From positions 5,423,036 to 5,487,035 of the forward strand of contig OZ025243.1 of assembly GCA_964019155.1 (NCBI GenBank): a stretch of DNA of 64,000 nucleotides. The letters are read 5' to 3'. Origin of the DNA: Osedax fenrisi (taxonomy: Eukaryota; Annelida; Polychaeta; Sabellida; Siboglinidae). The notes under the pieces are model-generated. The model did no database searches. It was not told where the DNA came from and worked only from the letters and a program-made list of their open reading frames with translations. This document shows positions 1-12,400 of the stretch, in pieces. Numbering within the stretch: the first letter of the stretch is position 1; every line of letters begins with the position of its first letter. The translations under genes were made by a program, and so were the position numbers.

Positions 1-707
1 TTAAATTGGTCAAGAGTAGTTTTTTTTAAATCGGAATTATGTATGAATATTTCATAGAGTGTGGAACAATATAAGAAATCTATGAATGATTTCAGTGATA
101 AGTCCAATAAAAGATGGTGATAATGAATGAAGTATACTTCTATAGATCTACAATCTACAATTCTACAATCTATAGATTGAGTGGAATAGGATTAGTGGAG
201 AATTGGTTGTCAAGGATATCATCAGAGTGAGTACAATGCCATGTATGGGAAGTGGAAATCATGACCAGTGATATTAAATTGAAATTGAGTCATGCAGTTT
301 TGATGTTTGGAAGAACATTGATAATACTAGACATATTTTATTTGAAGAAATTGGCAAACAAGAAACACAGAATTTAATCAGGATGGTCATGACCTGCAGG
401 AAGATAATTGGTCTGGATTTTACCTACTAAGGTGAAAGATAATTTGTAAGCTTGTTTAGAAGATACAAATATTATGACATTGTTGAAATTGAAGGGTTGG
501 GAGAAAAATAATTTATATATATACATACTTATATTGCTATGTACTACTGATTCATCTAACATTGGATACTAATTAAATTATTAATTAATTAAGATAATGA
601 CGAAACCCGAAAACGGTTGTTTTAATTATCGAGTAAATAAATAATGCATTAGTATCTAGGATCAGACAACAACATTATTAAATATATTTATATGTAATAC
701 TGAATTA

Positions 708-710
<3 letters not shown>
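1..710. other. AT-rich flank without a recognised gene
   Basis: No recognisable gene. Positions 278-430 (+) form a stop-free, coding-like stretch of 50 codons ending in TAA, with ordinary amino-acid composition, but no family is recognised. It could be a decayed transposon piece or an exon end. The rest is AT-rich with short direct repeats around 140-180. Confidence 0.3.

Positions 711-759
<49 letters not shown>
711..759. repeat. (TA)n microsatellite at the LINE 5' end
   Basis: A pure TA dinucleotide tract of about 25 units. It ends a few bases before the first ATG of the RTE-like LINE. The LINE is also followed by a (TA)n tract at 3729, so the element sits between two TA arrays. Confidence 0.9.
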
Positions 760-763
<4 letters not shown>

Positions 764-3726
764 AAAAATGGCCCTCAGTCCCGGGCAAATAGAGGGTGCG
801 AACAATCTCCCGGTTAGGATTGCTACATGGAACACAAGAACACTAAAAGAAACGGATACGGTAGACATATTATTACATGAAACAGAACGAATGGGAATTG
901 ACATTAATGGTATAACAGAGACTCATTGGACATCAGATATACCTACGATATGGGAGAAAAATGGACATATCATCATACACTCCCCCCGACAAGATGGAAT
1001 ATGCAGACAAGGTGTCGCTTTAATCCTGAAGAAGCATTTGGGAGAGAAGATAGAGAACTATAAAGCTATATCAAGCAGGTTACTAAAGGTGACTATGGAG
1101 TGGGAATCCGAAAGAGTCACATACTTTATAGTGTATGCACCAGACTCCAGCTACGATGATTTAATCGTAGAAGAATTTGTCGGAACACTACAAGAGGAGA
1201 TGAACCTCCTACCACCAACTGATAAAATAGTACTTTTAGGAGATTTCAATGCATCAGTAGGAAATAATATGCAAGATGACTGGCCAGGAGTAGTAGGCAA
1301 TTATGCTGTGGGAACTAACAACACAAGGGGGCTTAAACTTCTTCAATGTTGTGCTATAAATGACCTATTTATAGCAAATTCAATTTTAAAACATAAAGAA
1401 AAGCGAAGATATACATGGATTTCACCGGATCGCACTGAAAAACAAATTGATTACATAATAATGTCAAAGAAATTAAAGCCAACACTAAAAAACTGCAGAT
1501 CGTACCACTCTGCGGAGATTGGATCTGACCACTCAATAGTAATTGCAAATATTGATGTGAAAAAATCAAAAAAGTATAATTACACAAAAAAAAGACCTCC
1601 AAGACGTTACGACAATGATAAAATACAAAATGGAGAGACATCAAAGAAATTTGCAGCAGAACTTAAAGAACGGTTAGCTACCCTATTGGATGATGATAAT
1701 GCTACTACGATGCCAAATGATTTCTACAATAAATTTAAAAACATTGTACATACTACTGCTGAACTAGAAATTGGATATAAACAATTTAATGAAGTTCCTG
1801 GATTGTCAAACGAAGCAAAAGATCTATGTGCTAGACGTAGAAAAGCCAAATTGCTTGTACTAAATAACCCAAATAACGTTGAAAATGTTAATAATTACCG
1901 AACATTAAACAAGAGAGTAAAAATAGCTGTCAAAAAACAAAAGAATGATAATTTATCAGACAAAATATTAGAAATGGAAGAAAACCTAAAAAAGAACAAT
2001 AGCCACAAATTATTTAAACAAGTCAAAGAACTAGAAGGAAAGAGATACAAACCCGTATTTTCAATGAAAAACTCTCAAGGACAGCTAATGATGAAAAAAC
2101 ATGACATTTTAAACATATGGAAATCACACTTTGAGAAACACCTCAATACACAGTTTCCACATGATGAAGATGCTTTAAGAGAGTTTGAGACAGAGATAGA
2201 AAACGCAACAGAGTATATCCCGCCAATAACCGGACACGAAGTGGAAAACTCCATCAAAAGGCTATCTAACAGAAAGGCTCCAGGGATTGATGGAATAACA
2301 TCCGAACTAATCAAAGCCGGGGGTAAAATGATGATTAAAACACTGACAATCTTGTTCAATAAAATAATTAAGACGGAGCAATCTCCAGAAGACTTGTCGA
2401 AAATGATTATTACCCCAATTCATAAGAAAGGCGATAAATCAAACGCAGAAAACTACAGAGCAATTGCATTATTATCAATACCAGGGAAAGTATTCTGTAA
2501 AATCCTGATGTGCAGATACTCAAATATTATCGAAGAATCAATAAGTGACTCACAATTCGGCTTCAGGCCAGGTAGAGGAACAATAGACGCAATATTCATC
2601 GTAATGCAGATAATAGAGAAGGCAAGAGAACACCAAGTTCCGCTACACATCAACTTTATTGACTTCAAGGCGGCATTTGATACAATTTGGAGAGAGGCAC
2701 TTTGGAAAATGATGATCCAGATAGGCATCCCTCAGAAATATGTTACGATAATAAAAGACTTATACAATGATACAAACTGTGCAATAATTGCTGGTGGGCA
2801 ACTAATAGACTGGTTCCCTGTTAATATGGGCGTGAGACATGGTTGCATCATGTCGCCGAGCCTATTCAATATATTCATAGAACATGTAATGAAGAGTCTC
2901 ACATGCTTAGATAGAAATCTACGACTGGATGATGAAATGTCAATTGATATCAGGTACGCTGATGACACAACTTTGGTATCGGCCGTTTTTGAAAAACTCC
3001 AAATAGCAACTTCAGAGCTAGAAAATGCTTGTCATAAATGGGGCCTAAAGATAAACCCTCTTAAATGTGCAGTTCTGACTACTGAAAAAAATGATATCAA
3101 AATCGGTAATAATATTGTCCCCAAAGTTAACCAGTTCGAGTTTTTGGGCAGTCTTGTCCCCAATTGTCAAGAAGATGTTTTACACAGAATTTCTATCGCA
3201 TCTCAGGCTTTTGGTAGGTTGAGAGAAACTATCTGGACTTCTAGTGACGTATCTAGAAAACTCAAGATCAGACTCTACAAAGCCCTCATTCTCCCATTTG
3301 CTATATACGGGTCAGAGACATGGACAATGAGGAAACAAGAGGTCAATTCCCTGCTGGTTTTTGAAATGAAATGTTTAAGAGCCATCCTGCGAGTTACAAA
3401 GAATGACAGACTCACTAATACAAATATTAGAAAGTCACTGAACGTAACTGAAACTATAGAAGAAGTCATTATAAAAAGACAACTTCGTTGGTTCGGCCAT
3501 GTAGCAAGAAGCCGAGATATGATCAACTCCAGTTACAAGTTGGACTTCAAAAATCCAAGACCAAGAGGACGTCCATTAAATAGATGGGCGGATGGCATCA
3601 GAGAAAATAGTGGCATTCCACTTCTGACCTTGGAAAGAAGGGCAGCTGACCGATATGCCTATAAAAAGCAAGTGTTCGTGTGTGCTGCAAGGGGACGTCA
3701 AGTCCTACGCAACTAAGTCAAGTAAG

Positions 3727-3727
<1 letters not shown>
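760..3727 (+). mobile_element. RTE-like non-LTR retrotransposon, apparently full coding length
   Basis: Bounded by (TA)n on both sides. It holds one long ORF with endonuclease, reverse transcriptase and an RTE/BovB-style C-terminal RGRP..RW motif. The 3' untranslated part is very short (about 11 nt after the stop, with an AAGTCAAGTAAG-like tail), as is usual for RTE elements. No target-site duplication can be told apart from the flanking TA repeats. Confidence 0.85.
768..3716 (+). CDS. RTE-like LINE polyprotein: AP endonuclease plus reverse transcriptase
   Basis: A 982-residue single ORF. The N-terminal 260 residues form an apurinic-type endonuclease of the exonuclease-endonuclease-phosphatase fold: N22 in ATWNTRT, E51 in ITETHW, Y123 in VYAP, D159/N161 in GDFNA, D228 in QIDYI, and S253-D254-H255. 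A lysine-rich linker follows. The reverse transcriptase spans about 490-830, with D632 in FIDFKAAFD, GVRHGCIMSP at 688-697 and the YADD box at 730-733. The C-terminus carries the RPRGRP..RWADGI motif seen in RTE/BovB proteins. All catalytic residues that can be checked are present and there is no internal stop, so the copy may be young. It would nick genomic DNA and prime reverse transcription of its own RNA. The start at 768 is the first ATG after the TA tract and lies 17 codons before the endonuclease motif. Confidence 0.92.
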   Translation: MALSPGQIEGANNLPVRIATWNTRTLKETDTVDILLHETERMGIDINGITETHWTSDIPTIWEKNGHIIIHSPRQDGICRQGVALILKKHLGEKIENYKAISSRLLKVTMEWESERVTYFIVYAPDSSYDDLIVEEFVGTLQEEMNLLPPTDKIVLLGDFNASVGNNMQDDWPGVVGNYAVGTNNTRGLKLLQCCAINDLFIANSILKHKEKRRYTWISPDRTEKQIDYIIMSKKLKPTLKNCRSYHSAEIGSDHSIVIANIDVKKSKKYNYTKKRPPRRYDNDKIQNGETSKKFAAELKERLATLLDDDNATTMPNDFYNKFKNIVHTTAELEIGYKQFNEVPGLSNEAKDLCARRRKAKLLVLNNPNNVENVNNYRTLNKRVKIAVKKQKNDNLSDKILEMEENLKKNNSHKLFKQVKELEGKRYKPVFSMKNSQGQLMMKKHDILNIWKSHFEKHLNTQFPHDEDALREFETEIENATEYIPPITGHEVENSIKRLSNRKAPGIDGITSELIKAGGKMMIKTLTILFNKIIKTEQSPEDLSKMIITPIHKKGDKSNAENYRAIALLSIPGKVFCKILMCRYSNIIEESISDSQFGFRPGRGTIDAIFIVMQIIEKAREHQVPLHINFIDFKAAFDTIWREALWKMMIQIGIPQKYVTIIKDLYNDTNCAIIAGGQLIDWFPVNMGVRHGCIMSPSLFNIFIEHVMKSLTCLDRNLRLDDEMSIDIRYADDTTLVSAVFEKLQIATSELENACHKWGLKINPLKCAVLTTEKNDIKIGNNIVPKVNQFEFLGSLVPNCQEDVLHRISIASQAFGRLRETIWTSSDVSRKLKIRLYKALILPFAIYGSETWTMRKQEVNSLLVFEMKCLRAILRVTKNDRLTNTNIRKSLNVTETIEEVIIKRQLRWFGHVARSRDMINSSYKLDFKNPRPRGRPLNRWADGIRENSGIPLLTLERRAADRYAYKKQVFVCAARGRQVLRN

Positions 3728-3728
<1 letters not shown>

Positions 3729-3764
<36 letters not shown>

Positions 3765-3770
3765 ATAATA
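3729..3770. repeat. (TA)n microsatellite between LINE and SINE
   Basis: A TA tract that ends the LINE and immediately precedes the tRNA-derived head of the first SINE copy. Confidence 0.85.
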
Positions 3771-3773
3771 TGA

Positions 3774-4033
3774 TAACTGACTTCGTGTCTCAGTTGGCTA
3801 AGGCGTCAGACACACAAGCAGTATACTGCTCTCATATAGGACGTGATACTCAAGTAATGGGTTCAAGCCCCATCCGGACCTTTAAAATAGGTCTTAAAAT
3901 ATTATTTAGAACTAATCTTATATAATTGTGTATAAATAAATTATCATCGAAGGGAAATTATAATGGTTATAAGTGAAAAATTCATCTACATTCCTGGATG
4001 ATATGAATGGATTCCATAAAATAAAATAACAAT

Positions 4034-4040
<7 letters not shown>
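3774..4040 (+). mobile_element. tRNA-derived SINE, copy 1 (rearranged head)
   Basis: The head has the Pol III A box region (TTGGCTAAGGCGTCAGACAC) and B box region (GGGTTCAAGCCCC). An extra segment of about 35 bp lies between them compared with the copies at 43187 and 48281. The body matches those copies (GGTCTTAAAATATTATTTAGA, then a GTTATAAGTGAAAA block), but the central GATCGGCTCTCG segment is missing. The tail is AATAACAATAACAATA running into (TA)n. A free-standing tRNA is unlikely because the acceptor ends do not pair and the same unit with body and tail recurs. Confidence 0.85.
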
Positions 4041-4069
<29 letters not shown>

Positions 4070-4079
4070 CAATAACAAT

Positions 4080-4129
<50 letters not shown>

Positions 4130-4130
4130 G
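4041..4130. repeat. (TA)n / (ATAACA)n compound repeat
   Basis: TA tracts interrupted by ATAACAATAACAATA, a second copy of the SINE tail motif. This suggests tail slippage, or two stacked SINE tails. Confidence 0.75.
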
Positions 4131-4943
4131 ATATATATCCTATATGATTAGCATCCAATATGATTCCTTCATACAAGTTCGGTAAATTTTCAATACAATC
4201 ATATAAGATAGCAGTATTTAGTGTAAGTATAATATTAATAGTCTTTAATATAGGGAAGATTATCTAAGTGTGAGTAATAGGCAAGGTGCATCTCGTTATT
4301 ATCATAGTGGAGTCTACGCTAACACAACTAAACAAACACTACCTCTTCTACTACTTGCGCATATGTGTGTGTGTGTATGTGTGTGTGTGAAAGTGTATGT
4401 ATGTGTGAGTATGTGTGATAGTGTGAGAGTGTGTGTGTGAAAGTGTATGTATATGTGATGTGTGTGGTAGTGTGTGAGAGTATGTTGTAGTGTTTATATG
4501 TGTGAGTATGTGTGATAGTGTGAGAGTGTGTGTGTATTCACATGTATTGGTGCGGGTGTGTGTGCGCGAGTGCGAATGTTTGATTTAACCACGATGGTGG
4601 GAGTATTGAATGCAGGATAATGGAGTGGAGAGCGGCGACCATACAGTATGTTCTATGTCCTTCTATTGTAGTGTATTACGTAATGCATGTTAATGTCTTG
4701 TTGTGAACATTTGTGTACGCAACAGTGTATTGTAATCATGTCCACAAACATGTGTAACAAGTAATACGCGTATACATATACATATGTATATATATATATA
4801 ACATACCACTTTATGTATGTTCTTTATTACCTTTATTACCTTTATTCTTTATTACCTTATGTATTACTCTTATTTAAATTATTAATAACCTCATCAAGAG
4901 AATATCTTATTTGATCATTTTAATACACAACGGGATATATATT

Positions 4944-4979
<36 letters not shown>

Positions 4980-5001
4980 ATTAGATACACGTATAAAAGA
5001 G

Positions 5002-5034
<33 letters not shown>

Positions 5035-5089
5035 ATGTATATGTCTATTATGTGCATATATATGCACACATGCGTAAAAGAGTATATAA

Positions 5090-5148
<59 letters not shown>

Positions 5149-5766
5149 GTGTGAATACATATATATGTATATAAATAGGAGATATTGTTCTAATCACGTG
5201 CAACATTAGCAGATGACCGCTAGAGATGACCACTACGGCTGAAGTAGTGGTCTTACTGGTGTTGTAGTCACGACCCGTATATATTATGTAGCTTCGCTAT
5301 GTACACTGGTATAAATGAGGAATATATAATATATATATTATATGTGTATATATTATTATTTTATAGTCTTCGTAAATGATAAAATCATATTTTGCGACCG
5401 TATATGGTCCTATAGGAATAATAAAATAAAACGAAAAACAAAAACAATAAGAATATAAATAATTTAAGTACAGGAAATAATTAACATTTATGATATTTAT
5501 ATAAAAAGAATAACACTGTTTGATCTATAACTACAAGTTACTCATCTCTTAAATAAATATAGAGAGTGTTAATAATTCATAAATAACGATGGAATTCATT
5601 CCATAACGTATCTGGCATTGGTATATTAATGGTACTAGAGTACCAGTATATATACAGTACAGTTAAGTATACTTTCGTTACTAATACTAATAATGATATA
5701 CCATTGTAGTAGTAGTAACTCGTATACCATAATGGCTAATATTCAGGAATACATATGTTACTAGTA
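4131..5766. other. Non-coding stretch with TG and TA microsatellites
   Basis: No gene seen. Contains an imperfect (TG)n tract at about 4361-4560, and (TA)n tracts at 4948-4976 and 5096-5131. The remainder is AT-rich and unique-looking. Confidence 0.6.
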
Positions 5767-6634
5767 GAGGAAAGTAACCGAATACGGACAGTGCCCGAAT
5801 ACGGACACTCTCAGTATCTCATAAACCATAAATCCTACAAAAAAATTGTAATGTATAAAATATTCATAATAATATATATAGTATAAAAATGTATTTTTTA
5901 TTTTTTAATTATTTAAAATATTGCTGATATATCCAATAAACTGATTTTTTTATTACGTTTTTAAATTTATGAAAAAAATGTATACCAAAAACCTTCTCAT
6001 GAAGATACTAATGTATCGATATAAAATATAACAATATATTATTAAATAATAAAGTATTCTAAAAAATATATATTTAATTTCTATATTTGTTATCAAATAT
6101 TCAATAAGTTATAAGCATATATATAGAGGTCATATAAGTTCCTAATACGGACACCCTATAACCAATCAGCTCGCGGCGTATGAACTATTCTGTTTTTCAT
6201 AAAAATCGCGTGCGTTATAATATTAATACCACCAACAAAGTTAAATACAATTTGTTTATTATTTATATACTTAGATTGTATTATTAATTAAAAAATAATA
6301 ATAATAAATAAATTATTAACTAATTAAATTAGAATAAATTAATTATAAATAATGTAATTGTAATTTGTCTGATTGATTCATCAATAATATATAGTGTATC
6401 TAGTGGTGTATAGGGTGTCCGTATTATAACACAGGGTGTCCGTATTCGGACATGGGTACCGAATACGGAAACCCCCGTTATCTATGGAATTAAAAGATTA
6501 AATAAAATTTTAAAATCACAATAATATCTATAATCATAAAATATTAATATATTGTAATTTTTGAAAACAAATAATGAGTCATAAAATGTTAATACCATTT
6601 ATTGTTAAAGTGTCCGTATTAGGTTACTTTCCCC
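5767..6634 (-). mobile_element. TA-flanked inverted-repeat element, copy 1
   Basis: About 868 bp with terminal repeats of the form GGGGAAAGTAACC(T/G)AATACGGACA (first base G, second A here). Each side is flanked by TA, which fits a TA target-site duplication. Inside, the motif GTGTCCGTATTCGG or its complement recurs at both ends and near 6415-6460. There is no coding sequence. It is related to the copies at 39048 and 50153 but lies in the opposite orientation. TA duplication suggests the Tc1/mariner/pogo group, but the parent family is not recognised. Confidence 0.75.
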
Positions 6635-7104
6635 TAAATAGGTTACGGAAAATTTTAAGAATAGAAGAAGATGGAAATATATATAAAGGAAAGTATAGGA
6701 CATAGTATAATCAACGGTGATGTACCATATATCAATGGTCATGAATAATTTATGATTCAATTAATGGTTCCCCAATTAGTAGTACTAATTCATGACTCAT
6801 GCTTGAAATACTTGGAAATAATGTTATTGATAGTAATTGATGATATCACGATATAACTTCTCGCGTATACCCGATATCTAACAAATAACATCAATACACA
6901 TGAAAGATACAATATTCAATACCGATATCGACTAGTCTATAGATAGATATAATATCATGATTCAATGTTTCTATATCTCTCGAGAGATCAGGTAGGATCA
7001 GATAACGAGTGTGTTATTAGCTAGTAATACTATAGTAATACTATAGTATCATGTATGATATCAGCAAGGACATGGCCTTGATATCATTACATGTAAGTCA
7101 CGTT
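6635..7104. other. AT-rich spacer
   Basis: Nothing coding is seen. Contains simple GATATC-rich sequence and a duplicated CTATAGTAATA just before the minisatellite. Confidence 0.5.
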
Positions 7105-7594
7105 AGGGCTAATTCAGATATAGCTAACTCCGATAGTGCTAATTCAGATAGGGTTAATTCAGATAAGGCTAATTCAGATATGGCTAACTACGATAGGGCT
7201 AACTCCGATAAGGCTGAATCAGATAGGGCTAATTCAGATAGGTCTAACTCCGATAGGTCTAATTCAGATAGAGCTAACTCCGATAGAGCTAATTCAGATA
7301 TGGCTAACTCAGATAGGGCTAATTCAGATAGGACTAACTCCGTAGGGCTAACTCTGATAGGGCTAACTCCGATAGAGCTAATTCAGATAGGGCTAACTCA
7401 GATAAGGCTAATTCAGATATGGCTAACTACGATAGGGCTAATTCAGATAGGGCTAACTCCGATAGGGCTACTTCAGATAGGGCTAATTCAGATATGGCTA
7501 ACTACGATAGGGCTAATTCAGATAGGGCTAACTCAGATAGGGCTAATTCATATAACGCTAATTCAGATAAGCCTAACTCCGATAGGGCTAACTC
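7105..7594. repeat. 15-bp minisatellite, about 33 units
   Basis: Tandem units alternate between GGCTAATTCAGATAG and GGCTAACTCCGATAG. Because the unit is five codons long and lacks stops in three plus-strand frames, it yields long ORFs made of repeated ANSDR or similar pentapeptides. A 1-bp deletion near 7350 shifts the phase. There is no splice, promoter or codon evidence that it is translated. Confidence 0.9.
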
Positions 7595-8056
7595 CCATTT
7601 ATTATGTATATTATATTAATTTCTCAATATTTGTTTTTTATAACATAATTAATTTAAATCAAATAAATAATATATTTCTTATTTCTAAAATACTCCTAGA
7701 TCATGCAAATAGATATTTATAGAATTTAAAACCAACATATCCTATTGCTTTGTTATATATTAGTAATGAACAATTGGTTTTCATCATATGAATAATAATT
7801 TAAAGCATATTTGTTTTCATTTAAAAATGCATAGTTTGATACGAATTTACATTTAAATAGTTAAGATAATTTACCTATACAGGTAGAGCAGTTAATTTTG
7901 GTAAACAAAATAAAAGTACACGATTTCGCGTGAGTGATATATATTTATTTAGAAAATCGTCGGCCATTAATATGTTAGCATATAATACAAGAATGGGGGG
8001 AGCAAGTGAAGATAATGAGTAATATAAACAAATTACATACAATAAACTACTAGATT

Positions 8057-8101
<45 letters not shown>

Positions 8102-8384
8102 AACTTATACATATATCAAAAACTTATATAATACTGTTTGTTAGTTAATTGTGTGATATTAGCATAGTACCTGCATATATTGTTGTAACTATGTATATCG
8201 CATACTCCGCTAACTCATTCATGTATAATGTATGGTTGTGTTTTATATATATTTAAATACATGTACTAATAATTCGATATCTCAGAAACCTAATAACTCA
8301 GACACATTTATTTGTTCCCTTTAATTCTGAGATATATATAGTTAACTGTATAAATATTCATATGTTCTTTGACATAAACTCATA

Positions 8385-8424
<40 letters not shown>

Positions 8425-9275
8425 TATATTATATACTATATTATATACTATATTGTATAATATATTATATACTATTATTACATAAGTATGCATGTTCACC
8501 TCAACCGGGCATAAACAATACATATTACACAACATGTTGACATCTATTATACTGCAGTACAATTACGCAATAGCTTGTATGCTAGTATGTATAAATAGTC
8601 TATGTTATTCGATGAACACGTGACAGAAAGACAGACAGACAAGCAGGGAGGGCGACATACAATCAGTGTACGTATGGAAACACTGGTCACATGATCAGTA
8701 GCGGCTATAGCTATAGTAGATAAATGCACAGACGTATGCGAGTTCGTACTCAAACACACACACGCACGCACCCACACCTACGCACACACACACACACACC
8801 CACACACACGCACACACACGCACACATACGCACACACACGCGCACACACACGCACACACGCACACACACCCGCACACGTGATTCGTATATGATTCTTATT
8901 AATTAACATCTGGATACAAGCGCGAACTCGCGCGTATAATTACATTTGTAATAAGAACCGGACACTCGTATTAGCACCGTCGCACAGTACCACGTATATC
9001 GTATCACAGACTGCGGTGTACGCAGTGTATTCGGTATTCAGTTAACGCCTCTTACAGTGTACAACACTTCTACACCTATGCTGATGCTGCTGCTGCTGCT
9101 GCTAGTGATGCTGGTGTTGATGTTGATGTTGATGCTGGTGTTGATGCACGTGTTGATGCTGATGTTGATGCTGGTATTGATACTGGTGCTGATGCATGTG
9201 GTGGTTGTATGTCCACGCCGGATCGGTTCACATACGTGACAAACAAGTATGATATGTATTGTATATGTGTTGCTC
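7595..9275. other. Non-coding stretch with several microsatellites
   Basis: No gene seen. Holds (CTA)n at about 8048-8100, (TA)n at 8385-8422, an imperfect CA/CG-rich dinucleotide tract at 8751-8878, and a GATGTT/GATGCT hexamer-like array at 9076-9200. GC content rises from about 8560 towards the P-type element. Confidence 0.6.
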
Positions 9276-9454
9276 GTACTACACACTAGATGGCGCACAG
9301 TGTGGCACGTGACTTTAGCTGTTGCCATGACCCAAGCGGTCTCACTCTCGTGATTTTCCGAATATGTAAAAATCAAAACAAATCCCAGTGACTCCATTAC
9401 GGGATCTATAGATTGTAACCCATAGAAACTATATTTTCATAAAATTTCACGAAA

Positions 9455-12400
9455 ATGCCTTCAAACTCAATCAAAGCAGGATTCAGATGTGCAATTATGA
9501 ATTGTTACAACTATTCAAGAAATGATACCTTTCCCTACCACAGATTTCCACTAGATGATGAACGGTGTGTTAATAAATCCGAAAAAAATAAATATTAAAA
9601 AATTCAAAAATTATTTTTTGAATTTTTTTTATAATTAATTATGTATTATATAGACTATTTTATACTCGTAATTCTATGTGGTATGCTATGTAAATATTTT
9701 ATAATTTATTATATACTCTTATTTCGAAAATTTAAAGTATTAATAATCATTAACAATTATAAAATAGTCATAAAATCGCTGAATATATAATTATTATAAT
9801 AATATCATATTATATTATTTTATTTAATAAAATCATTTTTAAAATGTGCATACTTTGACACGCGATGTATGCGCTCCGATGTCATAAGGTATAGCGCGCC
9901 GGTTTCTACTGTATTCTCATATTTAATATGAGAATACAGTGGAAACCGGCGCGCTATACCTTATGACATCGGCGCGCATACATCGCGTGTCAAAGTATGC
10001 ACATTTTAAAAATGATTTTATTAAATAAAATAAAAATAGTGTACTAAGCACAGTATTAACCATAAATAGTAATCCTCAAATATATATATATACGTGCCGG
10101 TTTTCCACTGATACGTAATATAGCATCCTATTATTTGTATTTTTTAATGACAGAATTAAATTCAAAATACAAATACTATATATATATATATTATTTCTAT
10201 ATTTTATATTGTGATATCTAAATATATAGATATACAAATATTATATTAAATAGTGATTTGATAAATAAATATATACATTACATAAATACATATATATATA
10301 TAAATACAATATATAATTATATATTTATATTATAGATATGTAATATATCTATTAAAAAAGAAGTATTCTATTGTGATACTGATGTGTATATCTGCGAACT
10401 AAGCGCCTAGAGTGTCGGGTCGTGGTACTGCCGTGTATATCTGCGAACTAAGCGCCTAAAGTGTCGGGTCGTGTTATGCAAACTGAGTTATACGATATTC
10501 TCATTATTAAATAATATAGATGCAAGAGATGGGCAATTAATTCAAGAAACCAAACTCTTCTGAATATTATTAAATCGCGAGGGATTAAAGGACTAAGAGA
10601 ATTACGTGTGTGTGGAAGACATTTTGAAGATAAGATGTACAATAACTCGTCAAGGTAAATTTAAATTTTAAAATTTGTTTATTTATTTGAAATTATTAAT
10701 TGATATTAATTTATAAAATAACAGAAAACGGTTAGCTTACATGGCTATTCCGACCATAATACCAGTTACGAACCCGCCTCCTCAACTTGGATCAAGAAGA
10801 CAAATTGTGAAAACGCCTACTGTTCATATATTATGCGGTTGGTATACACATGCATACATATAAAAACACATGTGTGTTTATTTATAATATACTATGCTAT
10901 ATCTTTGTGATAATAATATAAATATATTATTATTTATATTAATATTCATTACAGAAGGTGAAACTGATACGGCTTCAGAGGACGAATATGATAACTCGAC
11001 GCTCCCAACTGAGATATTCGACGCTCCCGAAGTTTCTCCAGTACAAATGAGTACCCCCGTCATCGACTCTCAAAATAATCAGTTGAAAACTGCATTATTA
11101 ACAATTAAATTATTGGAAAAGAGAGTGGCAACACAACAAGCAACCATCACAATGCTTCGAGCTTCAAATAGCAGACTACGCTCAAGATCGTTCAGACTCA
11201 ACAATAAATTTCGACCACTATCACCAGTACAACCAATTTCACAAATCCAGAAGAGTAATCTAAAGGATTTTTTACTACGCCAGCTAGAACCAGACAAGAA
11301 ACCTCGCGGAAAACGGTACAAATGCGATGAAAATATGTTCGCTCTGTCGTTATGGCACTCGAGTCCAAAATGTTATCGACTACTTAGGACCACATTCTCT
11401 CTACCATCCATCTGTACATTACGGCGCTCCATCAAGATGATTGATATGAGACCCGGATTCCACGAACGGATATTCGAATCGATAAGGGAGAAAGTTGAAA
11501 CATTTACTAAAAAGGAATCGCTGGTTGCCATCGCTTTTGATGAAATGTCAATAAAGACTCATCTTCAATATGATGAAAGAATCGATTCGATTATCGGATA
11601 CGAAGATTACGGAAATAACCAAAGGTCCGAAAAGCTAGCGACTTACGCCACGGTATTTATGGTACGCAGCATTTTTGGATCATGGAAACAGTCTATTGGT
11701 TATTGCCTTACATCGGGCCCTATGAACTCTACCATTATTACACAAAAACTGAAAGAATGCATCGACAAGGTGATTGCGTGTGGGTTAATACCAAAGGTGG
11801 TAATTTGTGACCAGGGACCCAATAATCGCAGCTGTCACGCAAATCTCGGAGTAAGCGATCGACAGTTTTTCTTGATAAATAACATAAAGATATACTTTAT
11901 GTATGATCCACCTCACCTTTTAAAAAGTATACGTAATGGCCTCTACAACAATGGATTCTATTATAAAAATGGTTTGATTTCATTTGATTATATAAAAGAA
12001 TTATATAATATTAAAAGGGAAGATAACATTGAGATAGCCGGACGCTTAACAGAGAAGCATATAAATCTAACAAGCTTCAGCAAAATGAAAGTCAATTATG
12101 CAGTGCAATCTTTGTCACAGTCAGTCGCTTCAGGAATAAGAACTGTCATTTTACTAAGTAAAAGATTACCGAAGGAGGCAATACAAACCGATCAATTCTG
12201 TGAACTCTTCAACAATCTATTTGATATATTCAATTCGAAAGGTACGTTATTCTTATATATATAATTAATATTATACTATTTATTTATATATGTACAAACA
12301 TCTACAGGTAGTCACGACAACGAATATAAGGCAAAAGTGTTCACCAATGGAAAGTCATATGATTTTTTACAACAATCTATAATAGAACTAGACGATATTC

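Noticed and set aside
7051..7722. 223-codon ORF rich in ANSDR and IGLIQ repeats
   Set aside because: Produced by the 15-bp minisatellite; a 1-bp slip changes the frame midway and nothing outside the array looks coding.
8547..9397. Several ORFs in the CA-rich and GATGTT-rich tracts
   Set aside because: They are translations of simple repeats on either strand.
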